5,079 nucleotides of DNA from NCBI GenBank assembly GCA_900555195.1, contig USKC01000245.1:1-5079 (forward strand), in the 5' to 3' direction. The notes beneath the pieces are model-generated. The model made no database searches and was not told where the DNA came from. It saw nothing but the letters and a program-made list of their open reading frames with translations. A program made the position numbers and the translations under genes. Below, in pieces: positions 1 to 5,079 of this stretch (its first letter is position 1; the number at the start of each line of letters is the position of its first letter). This DNA is from an uncultured Lachnospiraceae bacterium (GTDB lineage: Bacteria; Bacillota; Clostridia; Lachnospirales; Lachnospiraceae).

Positions 1-92
1 AAAAGATATGGACTGAATAATTTGGGCGGTAAGAGCATTCATGCGTTTGTCGTGGTCCGCCTTCGATTTTGCTAGGCAGAAAAAGAAGATTC

Positions 93-101
93 TGGTATAC
101 T
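93..101 (+). promoter_or_regulatory. Extended -10 promoter of the nucleoside-salvage operon
   Basis: TGGTATACT fits the extended -10 pattern (TG, one base, then TATACT, one mismatch from TATAAT). An extended -10 can work with a poor -35, and the hexamer 17 bases upstream (TAGGCA, 73-78) is indeed poor. A better-looking TTGCTA at 69-74 is too far away (21-base spacer). Transcription would start near 108, giving a leader of about 43 nt before the phosphorylase gene. No other good promoter is visible between here and 2782, so it probably drives all three genes. Confidence 0.5.
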
Positions 102-106
102 TATAC
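95..106. promoter_or_regulatory. Inverted repeat overlapping the -10 box, candidate operator
   Basis: GTATA-CT-TATAC is a perfect 5+5 bp inverted repeat, with partial symmetry continuing outward (T93/A108, C92/G109). It covers the -10 hexamer, a usual place for a repressor to block RNA polymerase. AT-rich GTATA half-sites of this kind are seen for some GntR-type regulators, but no regulator gene lies in the window. A 12-base AT-rich repeat can occur by chance, so the assignment is weak. Confidence 0.25.
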
Positions 107-150
107 AAGGTGGTTCAAAGAGAAAACGTTCATCAAAAAGGAGGTCCTGT

Positions 151-984
151 ATGAATCCCGTATATGATAAATTAATGAAGTGTTATGAGAGTTTTCGGCA
201 GAAAATCGATTTTAAGCCGGAGGTGGCGATCGTCCTTGGCTCCGGGCTGGGGGACTATGCGGATGATATTCGGGTGGAGGCGGAACTGGATTATCATGAA
301 ATCGAAGGATTCCCGGTCTCCACGGTGCCGGGACATGCCGGAAAATTCATATTCGGCTATGTGGGCGAGATACCTGTGGTGTGCATGAAGGGCAGAGTAC
401 ATTATTATGAAGGCTATCCCATATCCGATGTGGTGCTTCCCACCCGCCTGATGAAGCTGATGGGGGCGAAGCTGCTGTTTCTGACCAATGCGTCCGGCGG
501 CATCAATCCATCTTTCCATGCGGGGGACTTCATGATGCTGAAGGATCATGTATCCCTTTGGGCGCCGAATCCGCTGATCGGAGCCAATATAGATGAACTG
601 GGCGTGCGGTTCCCGGATATGACCCATGTCTATGACGTGCGCATGCAGGAATTGATCCGGGAAGCGGCGAAGGAACAGGGAATCCGGCTTCAGGAAGGCG
701 TTTACGCGCAGCTGACCGGCCCGTCCTTTGAATCTCCGGCGGAGATTCAGCTTCTGCATAAACTGGGCGTGGATGCGGTGGGGATGTCCACAGTGGTGGA
801 AGCGATTGCTGCGAACCATATGGGAATGCGCATCTGCTGTATCTCCTGTGTTTGCAATCTGGCAGCAGGGATGACGGAAAACCCGCTGACCCACGAAGAG
901 GTTCAGGAAGCTGCGAACGCTGCAGCCCCTCTGTTCCGGACGCTTGTGACGGAGTCTGTGAAAAAGTTCGGCGAACTGCTCTGA
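151..984 (+). CDS. punA: Purine nucleoside phosphorylase (trimeric, PNP-I type)
   Basis: This cytoplasmic enzyme splits purine nucleosides with phosphate, giving free base and (deoxy)ribose-1-phosphate. At 277 aa it has the usual length of the trimeric family. Visible family landmarks are the phosphate loop GSGLG (30-34, Ser31), GHAG (His62), GRVHYYEGY (81-89; Arg82, His84, Tyr86), GPSF followed by Glu194, VGMST (210-214, Met212), Asn236 and His248. By alignment from memory these match human PNP Ser33, His64, Arg84, His86, Tyr88, Glu201, Met219, Asn243 and His257. The Glu/Asn pair is typical of enzymes that prefer 6-oxopurine nucleosides (inosine, guanosine, deoxyguanosine) over adenosine. 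The start is fixed by a near-perfect AAGGAGGT site (138-145) five bases upstream. Two in-frame stops (TGA TAA) close the gene. It is the first gene of a three-gene salvage operon; B. subtilis calls its equivalent punA/pupG. Confidence 0.96.
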   Translation: MNPVYDKLMKCYESFRQKIDFKPEVAIVLGSGLGDYADDIRVEAELDYHEIEGFPVSTVPGHAGKFIFGYVGEIPVVCMKGRVHYYEGYPISDVVLPTRLMKLMGAKLLFLTNASGGINPSFHAGDFMMLKDHVSLWAPNPLIGANIDELGVRFPDMTHVYDVRMQELIREAAKEQGIRLQEGVYAQLTGPSFESPAEIQLLHKLGVDAVGMSTVVEAIAANHMGMRICCISCVCNLAAGMTENPLTHEEVQEAANAAAPLFRTLVTESVKKFGELL

Positions 985-1006
985 TAATGGACGGAGGGAT
1001 GCTGTG

Positions 1007-1510
1007 ATGGCTGCAGAAAGCGGTGCAAAGATAGATTATGCAGAACTGATCGGACAAGCATGTCTGGCGAGGGAGAAGGCCTATGCGCCCTATTCCGGTT
1101 TCTGTGTGGGTGCGGCGCTGCTGGCCGCAGGAAAAGAAGGGCCGGAGGAAGAAGGCGGAGTGAAAGCGGCTGTTTTCACGGGCTGCAACATAGAAAATGC
1201 CGCTTTTACCCCGACCAACTGCGCAGAGCGTACCGCCTTCTTTAAAGCGGTCAGCGAGGGTGTTCGTTCTTTCCGCGCGATCGCCGTTGTGGGCGGAAAG
1301 GAGGGGGAAGCCCTGGCGGAGACGACGCCCTGCGGCGTCTGCAGGCAGGTGATGGCGGAATTCTGCGATCCGGATACCTTTGAGATCATAACGGCGGTTT
1401 CTGAAAAAGAATACCGGGTATATAAACTGAGGGAACTGCTGCCAAAAGGGTTTGGCCCGGGAAACCTGAAGCAGGAAAGCGGACCGGCAGGAAGCGGCGG
1501 CGCAAGATAG
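1007..1510 (+). CDS. cdd: Cytidine deaminase
   Basis: This enzyme deaminates cytidine and deoxycytidine to uridine and deoxyuridine. The zinc site is complete: Cys72-Ala-Glu74 (zinc ligand and catalytic Glu) and the Pro-Cys-x-x-Cys motif (Cys109, Cys112). GCNIENAAF (59-67) carries the nucleoside-binding Asn61 and Glu63, and YSGFCVGAALL (29-39) is the usual first strand. At 167 aa it is longer than typical homotetrameric enzymes of about 130-136 aa. The excess lies in an acidic Gly/Glu insertion (about 43-54) between the first two strands and in a Gly-rich tail after LLPKGF (residues 145-150). GGAGGG at 993-998 sits 8 bases before ATG 1007. A GTG at 1004, directly ahead in the same frame, is possible but only 5 bases from the site. 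It follows the phosphorylase by 22 bases, so the two are probably co-transcribed. Confidence 0.95.
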   Translation: MAAESGAKIDYAELIGQACLAREKAYAPYSGFCVGAALLAAGKEGPEEEGGVKAAVFTGCNIENAAFTPTNCAERTAFFKAVSEGVRSFRAIAVVGGKEGEALAETTPCGVCRQVMAEFCDPDTFEIITAVSEKEYRVYKLRELLPKGFGPGNLKQESGPAGSGGAR

Positions 1511-1531
1511 ACGGAAAGGAAGGAAAGGCGA

Positions 1532-2782
1532 ATGAATATACGTTTTTATAATGCGAGAATTATGCCCATGACGGATGGATGTTCCATCTTGGAAGGCGAG
1601 GTATGGGTGAAGGATGACCGGATCTGGTATGTGGGAGACCGAAAGACGGACGGCTGTGCAGCGGTGGAGGAATTAAACTGGGACGAGGAGATTGACTGCC
1701 GGGGAAATGTGCTGATGCCCGGATTTAAGAACGCGCATACCCATTCCGCCATGGTGGCGATGCGTTCCTTTGCGGATGACATGCCCCTGCAGGAATGGCT
1801 GAATACCAAGATTTTCCCGCTGGAAGCCAAGATGACGGATCAGGACAATTATGACCTCACCCAGCTGGCGATTCTGGAATATATGACTTCAGGTGTGACT
1901 TCTATTTTTGATATGTATCTGTCTCCGGAGTATATTGCCAGGGCGTGTCAGGATATGGGGATGCGCTGTGTCCTGGTGAGCGGTTTGAATAAATTCGGCC
2001 CGGCGCTGGAAGTGATGGAGGAACGCTACAATCAGCTGAACGGCAAATATCCGCTTGTCAGCTATATGATGGGCGTGCATGCAGAGTATACCTGCCCGAA
2101 GGAGCTGCTGGAGCAGGTATCGGAGTTGATCCATAAGTACCAGGCGCCTCTGTTCGCACATATGTCGGAAACCGAACTGGAGACGAGGGAGTGTGTGGAA
2201 CGCTATGGAATGACGCCGCCGGCCTTTTTCGACTCGCTTGGGCTGTTCGATTACGGCGGAGGTGCCTATCATTGTGTGCATTTCACGGAAGAGGATATGG
2301 ATCTGTTCGCAAAGAAGGGGCTTTATATCATCACCAACCCGGGATCCAATACCAAACTGGCCAGCGGAATCGCGCCGATCACCCGCTTCCTTGAGAAGGG
2401 AATCCAGGTGGGAATCGGAACGGACGGCGCTTCCAGCAATAACTGCCTGGACATGTTCCGTGAAATGTTTTTGACAACCGGCCTGGCCAAGCTGCGCGAT
2501 AAAAACGCTTCCGCGGTGGATGCGGGAGAGGTGCTGAAGATGGCGACAGTCAACGGCGCGCATGCGATGGGGCTAGATGACTGTGATTGTCTGGCGCCCG
2601 GCAAAAAGGCGGACATGATTATGATCGATCTGCATCAGCCCAATATGCAGCCTCTGAACAACATTGCCAAGAACATCGTTTACAGCGGAAGCAAGCAGAA
2701 CGTGAAGATGACGATGGTGGACGGTAGGATCCTTTACTATGACGGAAACTATCTGAACTGTGAGGATCCGGAGGCGCTTTAG
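1532..2782 (+). CDS. mtaD: Amidohydrolase, methylthioadenosine/S-adenosylhomocysteine deaminase family
   Basis: This 416-aa metal-dependent deaminase has a TIM-barrel amidohydrolase fold. Metal and catalytic residues are in place: His69-Thr-His71, His183 (GVHAEYT), His210 and Glu213 (AHMSE), His250 and Asp298 (GTDGASSNN). Spacings match Thermotoga MtaD (His55/57, Glu84, His173, His200, Glu203) as I recall it, with Glu98 as the counterpart of Glu84. A beta-sandwich subdomain is formed by both ends, including the C-terminal APGKKADMIMID stretch. The family deaminates the adenine ring of MTA, SAH, 5'-deoxyadenosine or adenosine. Exact preference cannot be read from sequence, and guanine deaminase or another nucleoside amidohydrolase remains possible. 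The start follows a purine-rich GGAAAGGAAGGAAAGG tract (1513-1528). It begins 21 bases after cytidine deaminase, as the last gene of the operon, and could feed deaminated nucleosides to the phosphorylase. Confidence 0.85.
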   Translation: MNIRFYNARIMPMTDGCSILEGEVWVKDDRIWYVGDRKTDGCAAVEELNWDEEIDCRGNVLMPGFKNAHTHSAMVAMRSFADDMPLQEWLNTKIFPLEAKMTDQDNYDLTQLAILEYMTSGVTSIFDMYLSPEYIARACQDMGMRCVLVSGLNKFGPALEVMEERYNQLNGKYPLVSYMMGVHAEYTCPKELLEQVSELIHKYQAPLFAHMSETELETRECVERYGMTPPAFFDSLGLFDYGGGAYHCVHFTEEDMDLFAKKGLYIITNPGSNTKLASGIAPITRFLEKGIQVGIGTDGASSNNCLDMFREMFLTTGLAKLRDKNASAVDAGEVLKMATVNGAHAMGLDDCDCLAPGKKADMIMIDLHQPNMQPLNNIAKNIVYSGSKQNVKMTMVDGRILYYDGNYLNCEDPEAL

Positions 2783-2815
2783 GAAAAGGCGAACGAAATT
2801 ATCCAGCGCCTTTCC
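2782..2815 (+). other. Inverted repeat at the end of the salvage operon, possible weak terminator
   Basis: GGAAAAGGCG (2782-2791) pairs with CGCCTTTCC (2807-2815), giving nine base pairs with one bulged A and a 15-base loop. It starts on the last base of the amidohydrolase stop codon, where a terminator or 3'-end stabilising hairpin would be expected. No run of T follows, so it does not qualify as a standard rho-independent terminator. It might instead protect the mRNA 3' end or support rho-dependent termination. Confidence 0.35.
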
Positions 2816-2901
2816 AGGGATTGAGCCCAGGAGTTTCTTTGCAGGGTTATGGAGAAAAAAGATGGCCAGGGCCGGAGAAAGCCTTACAGGCAAGGCCGGG
2901 T

Positions 2902-2915
2902 ACAGAAGCTTCTGT
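2902..2915. repeat. Perfect 14-bp palindrome followed by TTTGT
   Basis: ACAGAAG is followed directly by its complement CTTCTGT. As RNA it could fold only as a five-pair AU-rich stem (ACAGA/TCTGT, loop AGCT), and the following T-run is short (three further T after the arm, then G). It could be a weak terminator for the upstream operon or a protein-binding site. Function is not shown by the sequence. Confidence 0.3.
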
Positions 2916-2986
2916 TTTGTCCGGTGGTCAGGTGAAGCGGCAAGAATGCGAGGGGCAGACACAACAGGCTATAGGCGGTTGAACGA

Positions 2987-3000
2987 TTCTCTATAGAGAA
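2987..3000. promoter_or_regulatory. Perfect 14-bp palindrome upstream of the permease promoter
   Basis: TTCTCTATAGAGAA is a perfect palindrome whose edge lies 25 bases before the -35 box at 3026, so its centre is about 66 bases upstream of the predicted transcription start. That is an acceptable place for an activator or an upstream repressor site. It is not a PurR PurBox, and I cannot link it to a known regulator. Confidence 0.3.
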
Positions 3001-3025
3001 AAAGCTAGAAAACTATAAAAAGATG

Positions 3026-3053
3026 TTGAAGAAACCAGAAAATACATTATAAT
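3026..3053 (+). promoter_or_regulatory. Sigma-A-type promoter of the purine permease
   Basis: TTGAAG (3026-3031) and a consensus TATAAT (3048-3053) are separated by 16 bases in an A+T-rich stretch. Transcription would begin near 3060, leaving an untranslated leader of about 208 nt before the permease start. This promoter makes the permease a transcription unit separate from the upstream salvage operon, although readthrough from upstream is possible because no strong terminator lies between them. Confidence 0.65.
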
Positions 3054-3120
3054 AAAAACGTGTAACTATTAAAAACCACAAGAAGGGACTTTCATTTATT
3101 TGTCAAGCCTGCATAGATGA

Positions 3121-3175
3121 GCCTGGCTGCGGTGTCGGCACTGCTTCTGCAGCCAGGCAACCGGCAGATTCCGGT
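3121..3175 (+). promoter_or_regulatory. Structured 5' leader of the permease, two hairpins
   Basis: GCCTGGCTGC (3121-3130) pairs perfectly with GCAGCCAGGC (3149-3158), a ten-pair stem with an 18-base loop that could itself pair GTG/CAC (3132-3134 with 3139-3141). A second hairpin, ACCGG/CCGGT with loop CAGATT, follows at 3160-3175. Neither is followed by a T-run, so these are not terminators. GAAGGG (3082-3087) could also pair with TCCTTC (3240-3245) just before the ribosome binding site, closing the region into a branched fold. The purine riboswitch core (TCTACC and its partner loop) is not seen. A regulatory leader is inferred; no ligand or class is assigned. Confidence 0.4.
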
Positions 3176-3268
3176 ATGTTGGAACGGAGTGTCTGCTGGT
3201 TCGTATTCTGCGCGGGGATTGGTCAGAGATGAAAAAGAATCCTTCAAGAGGAAAGGGGAGTAGTTTTC

Positions 3269-4616
3269 TTGGAAAAATTCTTTAAACTCAAGGAAAACGG
3301 AACGACGTTTTCCACAGAAGTCGTCGCAGGATTGACCACGTTCTTTACCATGGCTTACATCATTGCGGTAAATCCGAGCGTCCTGTCAGGAGCAGGGATG
3401 GAGTGGGGGGCGGTGTTCCTTGCCACGATCATCGCGTCCATTATCGGTACGCTGATCATGGGGCTTGTAGCAAATGTGCCGTATGCTCAGGCACCTGGTA
3501 TGGGCCTGAATGCCTTCTTTACTTATACGGTTTGCGTTGGCCTTGGGTTCACATGGCAGCAGGCGCTGTCGATGGTATTTATCTGCGGCGTTATCAATAT
3601 CATTATCACTGTTACGAAAGTCCGCAAATATATCATTAAGGCTATACCGAAGAGCCTTCAGAGCGCAATCGGAGGCGGCATTGGTGGCTTACATTGGCCT
3701 TCTGAATGTTGGATTCATCGGATTTGATTCCAGCGTTCCGGCGATTGCGACCCTGAACCAGCCCACCTATTGGCTGTTCCTGATCGGCCTTGTTCTGGCG
3801 ATCATCCTTTTGGTTTGCAATGTAAAAGGCGCGATCCTGATCAGCATCGTTGTAACTACGCTTCTGGGAATCCCGATGGGCGTAACCTCCATGGGAGATT
3901 CCATCAGCTTTGTTGACGCCTGCAAGGCGCTGCCTTCTACCTTTGGCGTGATTTTCACTTCCGCAGGGCTTCCTTCCCTGTTTTCAGATGTGACGAAGCT
4001 GCCTCTGGTGCTGATTACGATTTTTGCTTTCAGCATTTCCGATACATTTGATACGATCGGAACCTTCATCGGAACGGGACGCCGCAGCGGTATCTTCAGC
4101 GATGAGGACGAGAAGGCTATGGAAACCAAGCCCGGATTCAAGTCCAGAATGGATAAAGCCCTTTTCGCAGATGCAACGGCAACTTCCATCGGAGCAATCT
4201 TCGGTACGTCCAACACCACGACGTTCGTTGAAAGTGCTTCCGGTATTGCGGCAGGCGGACGTACTGGCCTGACCAGCGTGGTAGTGGCGATCTGCTTTGC
4301 GATCAGCGCATTCCTGGCTACGTTTGTCAGCGCGATCCCTTCCGCTGCCACTGCTCCTGCTCTGGTAGTGGTAGGTATTATGATGACCTCCGCATTTAAG
4401 GAGATTGACTGGTCCGATTTCGCAGAAGCGGTTCCCGCTTTCTTCGCAGGACTGTTTATGGCGCTTTGCTATAGCATTTCCTATGGTATCGCTTTTGGCT
4501 TCATTACTTTCTGCATCGTTAAGATCTGCAAGAAGGAAGCTTCCAAGATTCACCCGATCCTGTGGGGCGCTACGATCCTGTTTATTTTGAACTTCATCCT
4601 TCTGGCTGTCATCTAA
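3269..4616 (+). pseudogene. NCS2-family (AzgA/PbuG-type) purine permease, frameshifted
   Basis: This multi-spanning membrane protein would import purine bases such as hypoxanthine, guanine or adenine by cation symport. The first frame (TTG 3269 to about 3685, codons 1-139) has FFTMAYIIAVNP in the first helix, QAPGMGLNAFF (74-84) and the start of QSAIGGGIG. The second frame (from about 3684 to TAA 4614-4616, 310 codons) continues with AYIGLLNVGFI, SDTFDTIGTFIGTG, ADATATSIGAIFGTSNTTT and VESASGIAAGGRTG, all family signatures. Relatives read GIG-LF-(I/V)AYIG here, so ATTGGT and GTGGCTTAC have lost about 8 bases between them; restoring these gives about 451 aa, the normal length. As written, the first frame ends at 3727 after 152 codons. 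The second half has no ribosome binding site of its own. The TTG start is supported by AGGAAAGGGGAG (3249-3260), eight bases away. The rest is intact, so the lesion is recent or an assembly error. Confidence 0.88.
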
Positions 4617-4647
4617 TTCTGCACCAGTAGAAGAACCGGATAAGAGA

Positions 4648-4689
4648 GGGCTTTCCGTGGACCGTTTTGGTTTATGGAAAGCCTTTTTT
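4648..4689 (+). terminator. Rho-independent terminator of the permease gene
   Basis: GGCTTTCC (4649-4656) pairs with GGAAAGCC (4676-4683) and is followed at once by six T (4684-4689). GACC/GGTT pairing inside the loop can lengthen the stem. It sits 31 bases after the permease stop and ends before the next promoter. Confidence 0.85.
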
Positions 4690-4701
4690 GCGGGCATTTC
4701 T

Positions 4702-4730
4702 TTGCAAGCATCGGGAGAGTAGTGTATAAT
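4702..4730 (+). promoter_or_regulatory. Sigma-A-type promoter of the pseudouridine synthase gene
   Basis: TTGCAA (4702-4707) and a consensus TATAAT (4725-4730) have the ideal 17-base spacer. Transcription would start near 4737, leaving a leader of about 26 nt. Together with the terminator just upstream it marks the start of a new transcription unit. Confidence 0.75.
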
Positions 4731-4762
4731 GGACAGGAAACTTAGGAATAGGAAATGAGGAA

Positions 4763-5079
4763 ATGATGGACAATAGCAGGAAGCGGGAACGGCTGAATAA
4801 ATATCTGGCAGACTGCGGCATCTGCTCACGCAGAGAGGCGGATCGGCTGATTGAATCCGGAAGGGTATATGTGAATGGGCGCTGCGCGGAAATGGGCATG
4901 CGCATTTCGGAGACGGACGAGGTGACTGTAGACGGCCGTTCTTTGCCAAAACAGAATGCGAAGGTGGTTCTTGCTTTTTACAAACCGCTGGGAGTGACAT
5001 GCACGGAGAAGGACAGGCACGCGGAGAAAACGATACGCGATGTGGTGAACTATTCGACCCGGGTTACTTATGCGGGACG
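4763..5079 (+). CDS. S4-domain RNA pseudouridine synthase (RsuA/RluB/RluE/RluF family), 5' part
   Basis: The first 105 codons are present and the gene runs off the window. Residues 8-60 form an S4 RNA-binding domain: RERLNKYLADCGICSRREAD, then RLIESGRVYVNGR and a VTVDG end. From about 67 the catalytic domain begins with VVLAFYKPLGVTCT and a TIRDVVNY stretch, which is the usual family layout. The sequence stops at RVTYAG, just before the expected GRLD motif with the catalytic Asp, so activity cannot be judged. The family makes single pseudouridines in 16S or 23S rRNA; the linker style leans towards RluF, but I would not fix the subtype. ATG 4763 and ATG 4766 are adjacent and in frame. AGGA at 4750-4753 suits the first (nine bases), and GAGG at 4757-4760 suits the second (five bases). 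Confidence 0.9.
   Translation, partial: MMDNSRKRERLNKYLADCGICSRREADRLIESGRVYVNGRCAEMGMRISETDEVTVDGRSLPKQNAKVVLAFYKPLGVTCTEKDRHAEKTIRDVVNYSTRVTYAG

Larger units (their letters stand above)
2783..3025. other. Intergenic stretch without a supportable gene
   Basis: Apart from the hairpin at its start, this stretch holds a small stem GCCTT/AAGGC (2881-2896, loop of six) and two perfect 14-bp palindromes (2902-2915 and 2987-3000). A frame from GTG 2760 to TAG 2996 is open, but it overlaps the end of the amidohydrolase, has no ribosome binding site and gives an arginine-rich product unlike any family I know. Composition changes from G+C-rich to A+T-rich after about 2980, where the promoter region of the permease begins. 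Confidence 0.5.

Noticed and set aside
1..75. Frame 1 is open from the window edge to TAG at 73-75 (24 codons), possibly the tail of an upstream gene
   Set aside because: The translated tail resembles no family end I recognise, and 24 open codons is within chance. It cannot be settled without upstream sequence.
172..894. Reverse-strand open frame of 240 codons opposite the phosphorylase gene
   Set aside because: His/Arg-rich translation antisense to a strongly conserved gene; no plausible start context.
2760..2996. Open frame of 78 codons from a GTG, arginine-rich product
   Set aside because: It overlaps the end of the amidohydrolase gene, has no ribosome binding site and no recognisable motif. 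It is most likely chance in G+C-rich intergenic DNA.
3117..3263. A 48-codon frame inside the permease leader, ending six bases before the permease start; considered as a leader peptide
   Set aside because: No ribosome binding site precedes ATG 3117, an in-frame stop sits directly before it, and its codons span the 10-bp stem, which explains the sequence better as RNA structure. There is no run of regulatory codons.
3060..3268. Purine (guanine/adenine) riboswitch, expected before a purine permease
   Set aside because: The conserved TCTACC junction and the paired loops of that aptamer are not present on reading the leader.
3510..4616. The permease C-terminal part as an independent gene starting at ATG 3510
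   Set aside because: Codons from 3510 to about 3683 give non-family sequence and overlap the conserved first frame. There is no ribosome binding site, so this is the downstream half of one broken gene.
3984..5000. Long reverse-strand open frame across the end of the permease and the next gene
   Set aside because: It is antisense to two clearly coding regions and to the terminator, with low-complexity Ser/Arg-rich translation. It is a shadow frame.

Overview
The window looks like chromosomal DNA from an anaerobic Firmicute, most plausibly a gut Lachnospiraceae (Clostridia) relative. This is inferred from strong AAGGAGG-type ribosome binding sites, a moderate G+C coding style, Clostridia-like protein sequences and a TTG start on one gene. 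No database search was possible. All genes read on the + strand, and no mobile element, CRISPR array, tRNA or rRNA is visible.

Region 1 (1-2782) is a compact nucleoside-salvage operon. A promoter at about 93-101 overlaps a short inverted repeat. It is followed by a trimeric-type purine nucleoside phosphorylase (151-984), a cytidine deaminase with an acidic internal insertion (1007-1510), and a zinc amidohydrolase of the methylthioadenosine/S-adenosylhomocysteine deaminase family (1532-2782). The gaps are 22 and 21 bases, each holding a ribosome binding site. The three enzymes fit one scheme: amino-nucleosides are deaminated, and the resulting 6-oxopurine nucleosides are split to base plus (deoxy)ribose-1-phosphate.

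Region 2 (2783-3268) is a 486-base non-coding stretch. It holds several inverted repeats, including two perfect 14-bp palindromes, a good sigma-A-type promoter (TTGAAG-16-TATAAT at 3026-3053) and a leader of about 208 nt. The leader carries a perfect 10-bp stem and a second hairpin. I could not match it to the purine riboswitch or another known class by eye.

Region 3 (3269-4616) is an NCS2/AzgA-type purine permease with a break of frame near 3684. Both halves are otherwise well conserved. The join is best explained by an 8-base deletion that removes about two residues, so it is either a recent pseudogene or a sequencing/assembly error. A rho-independent terminator follows at 4648-4689.

Region 4 (4690-5079) has a well-formed promoter (TTGCAA-17-TATAAT) and the first 105 codons of an S4-domain pseudouridine synthase that runs off the window before its catalytic motif.

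The content is mostly ordinary housekeeping salvage. The points that deserve a second look are the frame break in the permease and the unexplained structured leader in front of it.
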